From: an uncultured Nitrosomonas sp.
GTDB lineage: Bacteria; Pseudomonadota; Gammaproteobacteria; Burkholderiales; Nitrosomonadaceae
Length of the DNA: 34,456 nucleotides
Direction of reading: 5' to 3'
NCBI GenBank assembly: GCA_902826055.1
Contig: CADEDJ010000035.1
Span: 1-34,456, forward strand
Shown: piece after piece, positions 8,174 to 17,261 of the stretch
Position numbering within the stretch: the stretch's first letter is position 1
Layout: every line of letters begins with the position of its first letter
Translations under genes and position numbers: made by a program
Notes under the pieces: model-generated
Database searches by the model: none
The model's input: only the letters and a program-made list of their open reading frames with translations
What the model was told of the DNA's origin: nothing

Positions 8174-9403
8174 ATGCGCCCAATTTTAAAATCCAGCAAA
8201 CTTACCAATGTATGTTATGACATCCGTGGCCCGGTGATGGAACGTGCCAAGCAGATGGAGGAAGAAGGTCATCACATTATCAAACTCAATATTGGTAATC
8301 CGGCGACATTTGGCTTTGATGTGCCTGAGGAAATTTTGCAGGATGTCATTCGCAATTTGTCGGATGCTTCGGGCTACTGTGATTCCAGAGGTTTATTTGC
8401 GGCGCGTAAAGCAATCATGCATTACACGCAGGAAAAACACATCAGTAATGTACAGTTGGATGATATTTTTATCGGCAATGGCGTATCTGAATTGGTTGTT
8501 TTGACCATGCAGGCATTGCTCGATAATGGCGATGAAGTGTTGATTCCGATGCCGGATTATCCGTTATGGACTGCTGCGGTTGTGCTATCAGGCGGTGTGG
8601 CTAGGCATTATGTGTGTGATGAAGCATCCGGCTGGTTTCCCGATGTGGATGATATTCGCGCCAAAATTAATTCACGAACACGTGCAATTGTCATTATTAA
8701 TCCGAATAATCCGACCGGTGCGTTGTACCCAAAAGAAATTTTGTTAGAGATTATTGAAATTGCGCGTCAACATCAATTGATCATTTATGCTGATGAGATT
8801 TATGACAAGATTCTGTACGATGAAGCGGTGCATACATCAATTGCCTCATTGGCGGATGATGTATTGTTTGTAACGTTTAATGGCTTATCCAAGAATTACC
8901 GCGCAGCCGGTTTTCGTTCCGGCTGGGCAGTCGTGTCGGGGGAAAAAAATCATGCGCGTGACTATATTGCCGGCTTGAATATGCTTGCGTCTATGCGGCT
9001 ATGTGCCAATGTGCCGTCGCAATTTGGCATTCAGACAGCGCTGGGAGGCTATCAGAGCATTTATGATTTGACCTTGCCAACCGGCCGGTTAATGCGTCAG
9101 CGTGATACGGCGTGGAAATTATTGACGGATATTCCCGGCGTGAGTTGTTTTAAGCCTAAAGCCGCATTGTATCTATTTCCGCACTTGGATCCGGAAATTT
9201 ACCCGATTGTAGATGATCAGAAATTTGTGTTGGATTTGCTTCTGGAAGAAAAAGTATTGCTGGTACAGGGCAGTGGTTTCAACTGGAAGCATCCGGATCA
9301 TTTCCGCGTGGTGTTTTTACCGAATGTCGATGATTTAACCGAAGCCATCGGACGTATTGCGCATTTTCTGCAACGCTATCGAAAACGTCATGGCACTAAT
9401 TGA
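8174..9403 (+). CDS. alaA: Pyridoxal-phosphate aminotransferase, AlaA type (glutamate-pyruvate)
   Basis: This cytoplasmic fold-type I aminotransferase (409 residues) most likely transfers the amino group of glutamate to pyruvate to form alanine. Visible landmarks are the N-terminal substrate segment LNIGNPATFGFD, NPNNPTGALY (176-185), ADEIYDKILYD with Asp207, and the Schiff-base Lys240 in NGLSKNYRAAGFRSG. The segments MPDYPLWTAAV and SGYCDSRGL match the AlaA/YfbQ branch rather than classical aspartate aminotransferases. It starts at an ATG with no clear ribosome binding site. In many betaproteobacteria alaA is followed by hom and thrC; here the minus-strand nor cluster intervenes. The exact substrate preference is inferred from family resemblance. 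Confidence 0.9.
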   Translation: MRPILKSSKLTNVCYDIRGPVMERAKQMEEEGHHIIKLNIGNPATFGFDVPEEILQDVIRNLSDASGYCDSRGLFAARKAIMHYTQEKHISNVQLDDIFIGNGVSELVVLTMQALLDNGDEVLIPMPDYPLWTAAVVLSGGVARHYVCDEASGWFPDVDDIRAKINSRTRAIVIINPNNPTGALYPKEILLEIIEIARQHQLIIYADEIYDKILYDEAVHTSIASLADDVLFVTFNGLSKNYRAAGFRSGWAVVSGEKNHARDYIAGLNMLASMRLCANVPSQFGIQTALGGYQSIYDLTLPTGRLMRQRDTAWKLLTDIPGVSCFKPKAALYLFPHLDPEIYPIVDDQKFVLDLLLEEKVLLVQGSGFNWKHPDHFRVVFLPNVDDLTEAIGRIAHFLQRYRKRHGTN

Positions 9404-9445
9404 TGGCTATTCGAACACTCATTCGCCGCTTGTACTAGGGGTCAT

Positions 9446-11398
9446 TTATTGAGCCAGTTGTCGATAAATTACAGGCAGCACATGGGAGAGCCGATCTGGC
9501 CGGGCGACAATGGTATAGCCGCCTCTACCGAATAGATAGGGAAAATAATCTTGTGCTAGATGATCTATCGTGATTCCAAATACGGACAAACCCGCATGGC
9601 GGGCTTCAATGATAGCCTGCCGGGTATCTTCGATACCGTAACGCCCCTCATAATAGTCCAAATCATTCGGTTTGCCGTCGGTTAACAACAAGATCAGACG
9701 ATGGCGTTCAGTACGATGGTTGAGAAGCGTGCTGATATGGCGTAAAGCCGCTCCCATGCGTGTGTAATATCCGGGGCGCAATGCCGCGATACGCCGAAGT
9801 GTTCGGGCATCAAACGCTTCATCAAAGTCTTTCACTTCGGTGACACGCACATAATCCCGTTTGCGTGACGTGAACGTGTATATGGCGAATGTATCGCGGC
9901 AGGTGGCGAGTCCTGTTGCGAGTGTGATCAATGCTTCTTTCTCGATGTCAAGGATGCGTCTTCCGCTAATCCAGCTATCCGTGGACAAGGAGACATCCAT
10001 CAGAATGGCGACGCTCAAATCACGAGATTGTTGTCGTGTCTCAAGGTAAATCCGCTCTGAGCCATTGCCGGTTGCGTGAATGTCACAACGTGCACGTACG
10101 ACTGCATCCATATCGAGTTCAGTCCCATCCAGTTGATGATGAAGTTTCTCACGCTTTGGCCGCAGCGCCTCAAATTGACGGCGGATTTTACGAAAACGCT
10201 TTCTCGCCTGAAGATCAGGCTCCCAGTGTTCAGTACCTGCAATCGCATGCTGGAAAATAATCCGGCATTGCCGGGCATGATACTGTTTGCGCCTGAAATC
10301 CCATTCCGGATAAACCTGTTCGGAAATCAATATCTGCGGATTGACATCATCCGGGGAAAGATCCAGATCAAACTTCAATCGAGTGGCGGCGCGTTGTTCA
10401 TGTGGACTAAGCGTAATTTCTTCAATTGCCTCGGCCGCATCTTTGGCGGCATCTTCTTCGTCGTCTTGCACTGCACGATTGACATTGACCATTTCCGACC
10501 AGCTCATTAACTTTTCGAAACGATTCAATAACAACGGATCATCCCGTGCACTTTGATCTTGTTTTTCCCGGCGGCTTTTCTTTTTGTGGCGTTTTTCATC
10601 GGCTACAGCGCCATGTCCTGCATTATCATCGAGGGTGTCTGGTTTAGTATTCGCGGATTTTAGATTAATATTTATTTTTCCCCACAGTGGCACTGGCAGA
10701 AAGGTGCGATAATTTTTAGTAGCGCGCCATTGCGTGAAATCGGGTACCGGTTGCAAGATTGCTTGCAGAAAAACTTCTCCTGCAGTATCCATACACGTTT
10801 GATTACCTAGCATTGTCTGAATAACACTTTCGATACCCTGTTCTTGCGCCGTCAGTGAACGGTGCGGCCTTTGTTCCCGGAGGGCCGCGCAAAGCTTGCG
10901 GTAGCTCTGCGCCAAGCCTGGATAATGCTCGCTGATAGATCGACTTATCCAACAAGCCCGATGCAAAAATGCAAGGTCGGCTTGTAAAGGATCCTGGAAC
11001 TTAAGCGACGGTGAAAAATTGGAATTACCCGCCGCAGCGAAGAATGCCGCGAGCCAGAAATAATGTTGTCGGTTCAGGTTGTTATCGGGGAAAAACCCCA
11101 GTGCTTGCGGCAACAATACTCGTTCTGCGTTACATTCGATCGGAGCGAGCGACTCCTGCATCAAGCCGAGGCGTTGCCGCAGTGTCAGGCGATGTTCCGA
11201 GGATTGCGGCGTTCCTGCAACGATACTCATACCCGGAGTTCCGCCCAGTCCACGAAAAAAAATACCGAGTGTAGTGCGCACGTCATCCAATGATATTGCT
11301 GCTTCCGGGTAATGCCGGTAACTGGAGGATTTGCCAACTATCCGGTGCCATAAATGGCCGGTTTGTTCTTCCAATTCGACCAATTCAAGCCAATTCAT
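9446..11398 (-). CDS. norD: NorD, nitric oxide reductase accessory protein (VWA domain)
   Basis: NorD is a cytoplasmic protein needed, with NorQ, for assembly or activation of the NorCB nitric oxide reductase. The protein has 650 residues. Its long N-terminal part is poorly conserved and contains a very charged stretch (RHKKKSRREK). The C-terminal von Willebrand A domain begins near residue 460 and has an intact metal-binding MIDAS motif (Asp468, Ser470, Ser472 in MDVSLST) and LLLTDGKPND further on. It starts inside the last codons of norQ (ATGA overlap at 11395-11398), indicating translational coupling, and is the last gene of the norCBQD operon. It converges with alaA, with 42 bases between the stops and no visible terminator. 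Confidence 0.93.
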   Translation of the reverse strand: MNWLELVELEEQTGHLWHRIVGKSSSYRHYPEAAISLDDVRTTLGIFFRGLGGTPGMSIVAGTPQSSEHRLTLRQRLGLMQESLAPIECNAERVLLPQALGFFPDNNLNRQHYFWLAAFFAAAGNSNFSPSLKFQDPLQADLAFLHRACWISRSISEHYPGLAQSYRKLCAALREQRPHRSLTAQEQGIESVIQTMLGNQTCMDTAGEVFLQAILQPVPDFTQWRATKNYRTFLPVPLWGKININLKSANTKPDTLDDNAGHGAVADEKRHKKKSRREKQDQSARDDPLLLNRFEKLMSWSEMVNVNRAVQDDEEDAAKDAAEAIEEITLSPHEQRAATRLKFDLDLSPDDVNPQILISEQVYPEWDFRRKQYHARQCRIIFQHAIAGTEHWEPDLQARKRFRKIRRQFEALRPKREKLHHQLDGTELDMDAVVRARCDIHATGNGSERIYLETRQQSRDLSVAILMDVSLSTDSWISGRRILDIEKEALITLATGLATCRDTFAIYTFTSRKRDYVRVTEVKDFDEAFDARTLRRIAALRPGYYTRMGAALRHISTLLNHRTERHRLILLLTDGKPNDLDYYEGRYGIEDTRQAIIEARHAGLSVFGITIDHLAQDYFPYLFGRGGYTIVARPDRLSHVLPVIYRQLAQ

Positions 11399-12237
11399 GA
11401 CTGGCCGAAAGTTGCGTTAATGAGTTCGAGCAACCCTTGCTTGACTTCCGCATCGTCGCACAATGGCTCTACTAGTGCCGCTTTAGCAGCTTCATAGGGA
11501 TCGAGCCCATTCTTCAGTAACGTGGCACAATAAATCAGCAAGCGTGTAGATACAACTTCTTCCAGATCAACATCCTTTAATGCGCGTAGCCGTTGCGCCA
11601 GCGCGACCAGAGAGGCGCATTGCGATTCTGGCAAACTGCTTTCAGCGGCGATGATTTGAGCTTCGATAGCCGGTGGCGGGAAATCAAAACTGATGGAAAC
11701 GAAGCGCTGCCGCGTACTGGGTTTCAAGGATTTCAAAATGTTCTGATAACCCGGATTGTAGGACACTACTAACATAAATTGATGAGGAGCCTCCAATACT
11801 TCGCCGGTCCGCTCCAATGGCAAAATCCGCCGGTCGTCTGTCAAAGGATGCAGCACGACTGTTACATCCTTGCGGGCTTCCACAATTTCATCCAGATAAC
11901 AAATACCACCTTCCCGCACAGCACGAGTTAGCGGCCCATCCACCCATTTTGTTTCACCGCCTTGCAGCAAATAGCGCCCGGTCAAATCCGCCGCTGTTAA
12001 ATCGTCGTGGCAGGACACCGTGTGCAACGGCCGCCCCAGGCGAGCGGCCATATGCGTGACAAAACGGGTTTTGCCGCAACCGGTTGGACCTTTGATGAGC
12101 AGCGGCAGGCCTTCACGATAGGCGGTTTCGAACAGCGCGCATTCATTACCGGTTGGCCGGTAAAATGGAATCAGGTCAGCTACCTGTGGATCATGCGCCA
12201 TGCCGATAGTTTTTTGTACGGTTGTGTGATCGATCAT
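11395..12237 (-). CDS. norQ: NorQ, MoxR-type AAA ATPase for nitric oxide reductase activation
   Basis: NorQ is an AAA ATPase of the MoxR group (280 residues as drawn). It works with the VWA protein NorD in maturing NorCB, probably in iron insertion. Walker A is GPTGCGKT (50-57) and Walker B is ICYLDE (112-117), followed by the PLTDDRRILPLERTGE segment typical of NorQ/CbbQ. The start is uncertain. The ATG at 12237 overlaps norB by 47 bases, while a second in-frame ATG at 12201 (MAHDPQVADLIPFYRPTGNE) gives 268 residues, an 11-base overlap and a start closer to the usual family length. Neither has a strong ribosome binding site. The 3' end overlaps norD by four bases. Confidence 0.93.
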   Translation of the reverse strand: MIDHTTVQKTIGMAHDPQVADLIPFYRPTGNECALFETAYREGLPLLIKGPTGCGKTRFVTHMAARLGRPLHTVSCHDDLTAADLTGRYLLQGGETKWVDGPLTRAVREGGICYLDEIVEARKDVTVVLHPLTDDRRILPLERTGEVLEAPHQFMLVVSYNPGYQNILKSLKPSTRQRFVSISFDFPPPAIEAQIIAAESSLPESQCASLVALAQRLRALKDVDLEEVVSTRLLIYCATLLKNGLDPYEAAKAALVEPLCDDAEVKQGLLELINATFGQS

Positions 12238-13576
12238 CGGGCGTCAATGTGCGTGACTTGACGTCAATGCTTTTTCGCGCAGGCCCGAGTGCCGAATAAA
12301 TGAACATAAGTGCGCCAATGATGAAAAATGCTCCGGCGCCGAGGCGCAACCAATAAAACAACTCAATTTGCGATTGCACCTGCATGTACCCCATTTCCAG
12401 CACGCGCTGCAAGTGTGTTTGCAAAATACCCGCAAATACCAGTGCAAACGTAATACCGATCATGGACGCGTTCATGAGCCAAAAACTCCAAATATTGAGG
12501 GTTTGGTTAAACGGCTGCAGCTTGCGCAATGCCGGTAGCGCGTAAGTGAAAAACGCCAAATTCAACATCACGTAAGCGCCGTAAAAGGCCAAGTGACCAT
12601 GTGCGGCTGTCAGTTGAGTGCCGTGCGTATAGAAGTTAATCGACGGAAAGCTGTGCATCATGCCGAGCAATCCGGCACCGATAAAGGCCATGACTGGGCA
12701 ACCCAGGCTCCAGAGAACCGCTGCTTTGTTCGGGTGGTCCCGGCCGCTTTTCTTGACCAGATAAAAAGCCCACAGCATCATGGCAAAAAATGGAACGACT
12801 TCGAGAAAAGAAAATATGATGCCGATCCAGTGCCAATATTCCGGCGCGCCTATCCAGTAGTAATGATGGCCGGTGCCAAGTAAACCACTGAACAATGAAA
12901 ATCCGACAATCACATATAACCATTTCTCGATCACTTCGCGATCGACGCCGGTTAGCTTAATTAGCAGAAATGCCAGCATGGCCGCCATGATCAATTCCCA
13001 CACGCCTTCCACCCATACATGCACGACCCACCACCAGTACAATTTATCGACGGCCAGATTGTCAGGATTGTAAAAAGCAAACATGAAGAAGATGGCTGCG
13101 CCCCATAAGCCTAGCAACAACACGATCGATACCACCGTTTTGCGGCCTTTGAGCACAGTCATGGTGATATTGTAAATAAATATCAGGAAAGCGATGACCA
13201 TCAAGATTTTGACCCAAAAAGGCTGCTCCAGAAATTCCCGTCCTTCGTGTACGCCTGACAGATAACTGCCGACCGCAGCCAATGCGGCAAAGACAAAAAT
13301 GCCCAGTTGCAGCCATGCGAGTTTGGGGCTATGAATTTCCCTTTCGCTTTCTTCAGGGATCAGAAAATAGCTGGCGCCGAAATAACCCAACAATAACCAT
13401 ACCAGTAAAGCATTGGTGTGTATCATCCGGATAATATGAAAAGGCGCCGTTTCTGAGAGAAAATTAGGAAATACATAAATAGTGCCTGCCAACAGACCGG
13501 CCAAAACCTGAACCAGAAACAATGCCAAAGCAGCGACAAAATAGGGAAAAGCAAGTCCCTGCGTATGATATTTCAT
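12191..13576 (-). CDS. norB: NorB, cytochrome c-dependent nitric oxide reductase large subunit
   Basis: NorB is the catalytic subunit of cNOR, a membrane protein of the haem-copper oxidase superfamily that reduces two NO to N2O. The 461-residue protein has about twelve membrane helices. Candidate metal ligands are in place: His53 and one of the His at 326/328 for low-spin haem b, the other of 326/328 for haem b3, and His186, His237 and His238 for non-haem FeB. The functional glutamates Glu190, Glu194 (HVWVEGVWE) and Glu259 are present. The length is that of the short, cytochrome c-dependent form, not quinol-fused qNor. GGAGG lies 7 bases before the ATG. It follows norC by 57 bases. Activity in the window's host should detoxify NO from ammonia oxidation or nitrite reduction. 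Confidence 0.97.
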   Translation of the reverse strand: MKYHTQGLAFPYFVAALALFLVQVLAGLLAGTIYVFPNFLSETAPFHIIRMIHTNALLVWLLLGYFGASYFLIPEESEREIHSPKLAWLQLGIFVFAALAAVGSYLSGVHEGREFLEQPFWVKILMVIAFLIFIYNITMTVLKGRKTVVSIVLLLGLWGAAIFFMFAFYNPDNLAVDKLYWWWVVHVWVEGVWELIMAAMLAFLLIKLTGVDREVIEKWLYVIVGFSLFSGLLGTGHHYYWIGAPEYWHWIGIIFSFLEVVPFFAMMLWAFYLVKKSGRDHPNKAAVLWSLGCPVMAFIGAGLLGMMHSFPSINFYTHGTQLTAAHGHLAFYGAYVMLNLAFFTYALPALRKLQPFNQTLNIWSFWLMNASMIGITFALVFAGILQTHLQRVLEMGYMQVQSQIELFYWLRLGAGAFFIIGALMFIYSALGPARKSIDVKSRTLTPDDRSHNRTKNYRHGA

Positions 13577-13633
13577 TGCTATGCCTCCATGAAAACGTCT
13601 TGATGAATGAATTTGCCTGACAGATCGGGAGGA

Positions 13634-14086
13634 TTAACCGGAAATACCGGGAGGCCAGCCAAGGGTATTGATACGGCTTGTCCATTCCAGAAAATCGACC
13701 AGATCATCCAGTTCCTGCTCGGTTAAATTGAATTGAGGCATTTGCCGCCGCCCCTCTACACGGGTTGGTTGCGCGCGCATCCAGGCTTTGAGCCCAGACC
13801 GGGCACCTTCCGGACTCTGTTTGCCGCCGTAACGAATCCAAACATTGCCTAATTCAGGAGCAAAATAAGCGCCTTCGCCTAGCAGTGAATGGCAATTGAT
13901 ACAGGAATGCCGTTCCCACACATGCTTACCCCGTGCAACCGATTCTGTCAGAGTGGATTCATCGGTGGCAGTAGTTTTCATGTAATAGTGGCTATGAACG
14001 GTTAAAACCGTAAAAGCTGCCAAAAAGAAAATGGAGCCGCCATAAAAAATATTGCGTGCGGCTGATTTGGTTAAATACTCGGCCAT
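13634..14086 (-). CDS. norC: NorC, nitric oxide reductase cytochrome c subunit
   Basis: NorC is the membrane-anchored mono-haem cytochrome c that passes electrons to NorB. The 150-residue protein has one N-terminal transmembrane helix (about 13-32) and a periplasmic domain with the haem-binding CINCH motif (Cys62, Cys65, His66). The likely axial methionine is Met116 in RRQMPQF. A GAGGAGAG ribosome binding site lies 8 bases before the ATG. It is the first gene of norCBQD, and the 330-base region upstream, shared with the divergent hom gene, carries a perfect inverted repeat that could be an operator. Confidence 0.96.
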   Translation of the reverse strand: MAEYLTKSAARNIFYGGSIFFLAAFTVLTVHSHYYMKTTATDESTLTESVARGKHVWERHSCINCHSLLGEGAYFAPELGNVWIRYGGKQSPEGARSGLKAWMRAQPTRVEGRRQMPQFNLTEQELDDLVDFLEWTSRINTLGWPPGISG

Positions 14087-14140
14087 ATGCGTTGCTCTCC
14101 TCGATAGGTGGTTAAAAACCTTTTCGCTGGGTAGGAATTT

Positions 14141-14163
14141 TATCCATAATTATCAAATGGATA
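14141..14163. promoter_or_regulatory. Perfect inverted repeat upstream of norC, possible operator
   Basis: TATCCAT (14141-14147) and ATGGATA (14157-14163) are perfect 7-base arms around a 9-base AT-rich centre. The site lies 55-77 bases before the norC ATG. The minus strand contains TTGAT, a half-site of the FNR/DNR/NNR type, but the second half does not match; it is not a good NsrR consensus either. The regulator is therefore open. Confidence 0.4.
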
Positions 14164-14377
14164 TAGCGCTTTTCGACTTGGAATTCGATTCTAGCTTAAA
14201 AAAGCTGAGAATAAAAGTTACGCGTTGTGTCGCATGGATAATGAAAGGTTTTGTGACTCTACTATGCAAAATTTCCACTCTGAGCGCTGTGCGCGCATTT
14301 TTAGTGTTGTACTCCGTGTGAAGGCACCAATAATGAGGATTCGCTTTAACGCCATATTCCTTAACGTTCTGCTCGTA

Positions 14378-14383
14378 TATAAT
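14378..14383 (+). promoter_or_regulatory. Candidate -10 box (TATAAT) for hom
   Basis: A perfect TATAAT within GTATATAATC ends 33 bases before the hom ATG, giving a predicted transcript leader of only about 25-28 bases. No good -35 hexamer is seen at 16-18 bases upstream. Confidence 0.35.
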
Positions 14384-14416
14384 CTGCTTAATTTAATTTA
14401 TTGTTAACTTTAATTT

Positions 14417-15730
14417 ATGAAACCCATTCATATTGGCCTATTAGGTATCGGCACCGTTGGTGGCGGCACATATACCGTTCTCAAACGTAACCGCGAGGAA
14501 ATTGCCCGCCGTGCGGGTCGCGATATTGTCATCACCATGATCGCGGATAAAGACCTTGAAAAAGCCCGCAAACTGGCAGATCCTGGCGTGATAGTCACTG
14601 ATAATGCGCATGAAATCACCACCCATCCGGATATCGATATCGTGGTTGAGTTGATTGGTGGACAAACCATTGCCAGAGACCTGATACTGGAAGCAATCGC
14701 GCATGGCAAACATGTCGTGACGGCTAATAAAGCCTTATTGGCTAATCATGGTACGGAAATATTTGCGGTGGCGCGTGCCAAAGGTGCGATTGTCGCTTTT
14801 GAAGCCGCAGTTGCCGGCGGCATTCCGATTATCAAAGCATTGCGCGAAGGATTGACCGCTAATCGCATCACTTGGATCGCCGGCATTATCAATGGTACGG
14901 CGAATTTTATTTTGTCGGAAATGCGCGAAAAGGGGTTGTCGTTTGCCGAAGTGTTAGCACAAGCACAAAAGCTTGGTTATGCCGAGGCTGATCCTACCTA
15001 TGATATTGAGGGTATTGATGCCGCACACAAAATCACGTTGATGTCAGCAATCGCGTTCGGTATTCCGGTGCAATTCAGCAAGGTGTATACCGAAGGTATT
15101 ACCCAATTGACGGGTGAGGATATCCGCTATGCCGAAGAACTGGGTTATCGCATTAAACTGCTGGGGATTACTAAACGTGTTGAAAAAGGTATCGAGTTAC
15201 GCGTGCATCCTACACTCATTCCGGAGCGGCGGTTAATTGCCAATGTCGAGGGCGTGATGAATGCTGTTGTCGTCAGAGGCGATGCAGTGGGTGCAACGCT
15301 ATACTACGGTGCCGGTGCGGGCGCTGAGCCGACGGCCAGTTCAGTGATTGCGGATTTGGTGGACGTCACGCGCATGCAAACGGCTGATCCGATGCATCGT
15401 GTGCCAACCTTGTCATTTCAACCGGATTTATTATCCGATACGCCAGTGATCCCGATGGAAGAAGTCGAAACGGCATATTATCTAAGAATGCAGGTGATCG
15501 ATAAGCCGGGTGTAATGGCGGAAATTACCCGTATTGTGGCGGAGAATAATATTTCTATCAGTGCATTGATTCAGAAAGAAGCTAGCCCTAATTCGGATAG
15601 GGTGAGTATTATCATGCTGACGCATTTAACCGTTGAGAAAAACATCAATGCGGCGATTGCACGTTTAGAAGCTTTGCCAGTAGTGGCTGGAAAGGTAATT
15701 CGTGTTCGCATCGAAGAACTTAATAATTAA
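14417..15730 (+). CDS. hom: Homoserine dehydrogenase
   Basis: This cytoplasmic enzyme (437 residues) reduces aspartate semialdehyde to homoserine for threonine and methionine synthesis. The N-terminus is a Rossmann nucleotide site (GLLGIGTVGGGTY, 7-19). The TANKALL segment (102-108) and AAVAGGIPIIKALREGL are diagnostic, and the catalytic region follows with the conserved ADPTYDIEGIDAAHK (191-205). A C-terminal ACT domain begins around residue 355 (YYLRMQVIDKPGVMAEI) and is expected to bind threonine for feedback control. This is the monofunctional form, with no aspartokinase fused. The start has no visible Shine-Dalgarno sequence. thrC follows after 80 bases, consistent with one transcript. 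Confidence 0.95.
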   Translation: MKPIHIGLLGIGTVGGGTYTVLKRNREEIARRAGRDIVITMIADKDLEKARKLADPGVIVTDNAHEITTHPDIDIVVELIGGQTIARDLILEAIAHGKHVVTANKALLANHGTEIFAVARAKGAIVAFEAAVAGGIPIIKALREGLTANRITWIAGIINGTANFILSEMREKGLSFAEVLAQAQKLGYAEADPTYDIEGIDAAHKITLMSAIAFGIPVQFSKVYTEGITQLTGEDIRYAEELGYRIKLLGITKRVEKGIELRVHPTLIPERRLIANVEGVMNAVVVRGDAVGATLYYGAGAGAEPTASSVIADLVDVTRMQTADPMHRVPTLSFQPDLLSDTPVIPMEEVETAYYLRMQVIDKPGVMAEITRIVAENNISISALIQKEASPNSDRVSIIMLTHLTVEKNINAAIARLEALPVVAGKVIRVRIEELNN

Positions 15731-15810
15731 AAACTAACTATCTGTACATCAGCACTGATTAGTATCCATGACATTCAAGCAGTAATCATTATTTAATCAA
15801 CTAACCAAGT

Positions 15811-17229
15811 ATGCGTTATATTTCTACTCGCGGTGGAATGCCGCCGAAAACTTTTTCTGAGATTCTGTTGAGCGGCTTGTCGCCGGATGGCGGATTGGCA
15901 ATCCCGGAAAGCTACCCAACAATTACTGCAACGGAATTAACGGCGTGGCGTGGGCTGAGTTATCCAGAACTGGCATTTGAAATTTTATCGCGCTTTATTG
16001 ACGATATTCCCGCTGAAGATTTGCGCGGCATCATCAACCAAACCTATACCGCGGAAATTTTTGGCAGTACCGATATTACACCGCTGAAAACGCTGGAACC
16101 GGGGTTGCATATCCTCGGATTGTCCAACGGTCCAACCTTGGCGTTTAAGGATATCGCCATGCAATTGCTCGGCAATTTGTTTGAGTATCAACTTGAAAAG
16201 ACGGGCGAGGAATTGAACATTCTCGGAGCGACCTCAGGCGATACCGGTTCCAGCGCTGAATACGCGATGCGCGGCAAGCGCGGCATCCGCGTGTTCATGT
16301 TGTCGCCACTGGGAAAAATGAGCAAATTCCAGACTGCGCAAATGTTTTCATTGCAAGACAAAAATATTTTCAACATCGCTATCCGCGGCGTGTTTGACGA
16401 TTGTCAGGATATCGTCAAGGCGGTCAGCAACGATCATGCGTTCAAAGAGTCGCGCCACATCGGCACGGTCAATTCGATCAACTGGGCACGTATCGTCGCG
16501 CAAGTGGTGTATTACTTCAAAGGCTATTTTGCCGCGACAAAAAACAACGACGAGCAAGTATCGTTCGCCGTGCCGTCCGGCAATTTTGGCAATATCTGTG
16601 CCGGCCATGTGGCGCGCATGATGGGATTGCCGATCAAACGTTTGATTTTGGCGACCAACGAAAACGACGTGCTCGACGAATTTTTCCGTACCGGCGTGTA
16701 TCGTCCGCGTGCAACCACTGAAACTCAACACACCAGCAGCCCGTCGATGGATATCTCCAAAGCGTCCAACTTCGAGCGCTTCATTTTCGACCTGACCGAT
16801 CGCAATGCACCACAAGTCAAGGAACTCTGGTCGGCAGTCGATCAAGGTAAACCTTTCGATTTATCGCAAACCCCGTTATTCGGTAAAATTCAGGACTACG
16901 GCTTCATCTCGGGCAGCAGCAACCACGCCGCGCGAATTGCTACCATCCGCGACATCCACCAACGTTATCAGATGCTGGTCGACACGCACACTGCCGATGG
17001 CCTCAAAGTCGGCCAAGCACACCGCGAAACCGGCGTGCCGCTGATTTGCCTGGAAACCGCATTACCGGTGAAATTTTCTGAGAGCATCCTGGAAGCCATC
17101 GGCTGTGAACCGCAGCGCCCGGCGGGTTTCGAGAACCTGGAAAGCTTGCCGCAACGGTTTGTGGTTAAGGATGCGGATGTGGCGGCGGTGAAGGATTATA
17201 TTGATCAGCAGTGTAGGGTAGCTATGTAA
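15811..17229 (+). CDS. thrC: Threonine synthase
   Basis: This pyridoxal-phosphate enzyme (472 residues) converts O-phosphohomoserine to threonine, the last step of the pathway begun by the upstream hom. The N-terminus MRYISTRGGMPPKTFSEILL and the SPDGGLAIPE segment are typical of the longer proteobacterial/yeast class. The cofactor lysine is Lys113 in SNGPTLAFKD, and the phosphate-binding GATSGDTGSSAEYA loop follows. SGNFGNICAGH is present in the middle. The ATG has no obvious ribosome binding site. No terminator is visible after the stop. Confidence 0.96.
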   Translation: MRYISTRGGMPPKTFSEILLSGLSPDGGLAIPESYPTITATELTAWRGLSYPELAFEILSRFIDDIPAEDLRGIINQTYTAEIFGSTDITPLKTLEPGLHILGLSNGPTLAFKDIAMQLLGNLFEYQLEKTGEELNILGATSGDTGSSAEYAMRGKRGIRVFMLSPLGKMSKFQTAQMFSLQDKNIFNIAIRGVFDDCQDIVKAVSNDHAFKESRHIGTVNSINWARIVAQVVYYFKGYFAATKNNDEQVSFAVPSGNFGNICAGHVARMMGLPIKRLILATNENDVLDEFFRTGVYRPRATTETQHTSSPSMDISKASNFERFIFDLTDRNAPQVKELWSAVDQGKPFDLSQTPLFGKIQDYGFISGSSNHAARIATIRDIHQRYQMLVDTHTADGLKVGQAHRETGVPLICLETALPVKFSESILEAIGCEPQRPAGFENLESLPQRFVVKDADVAAVKDYIDQQCRVAM

Positions 17230-17261
17230 GTTAATTTGTTAAGTTTGACTTAGAGGTGTTG

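Larger units (their letters stand above)
14087..14416. other. Divergent intergenic region between norC and hom
   Basis: No gene is supported in this 330-base stretch, although frames of about 60-90 codons are open by chance. It must carry promoters for norCBQD (leftward) and hom (rightward). It contains the inverted repeat at 14141-14163, a weak GC-rich hairpin followed by TTTTT near 14281-14306, and a TATAAT at 14378-14383. Confidence 0.5.

Noticed and set aside
14281..14306. GCGC-TGT-GCGC hairpin followed by TTTTT upstream of hom, possible attenuator
   Set aside because: The stem is only four perfect pairs and no threonine-rich leader peptide precedes it.
14052..14407. Plus-strand frames of 60-89 codons between norC and hom
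   Set aside because: No start context and no recognisable sequence; the stretch is better explained as the shared promoter region.
16348..16845. 165-codon minus-strand frame inside thrC
   Set aside because: Antisense shadow of a strongly conserved enzyme gene; no ribosome binding site.
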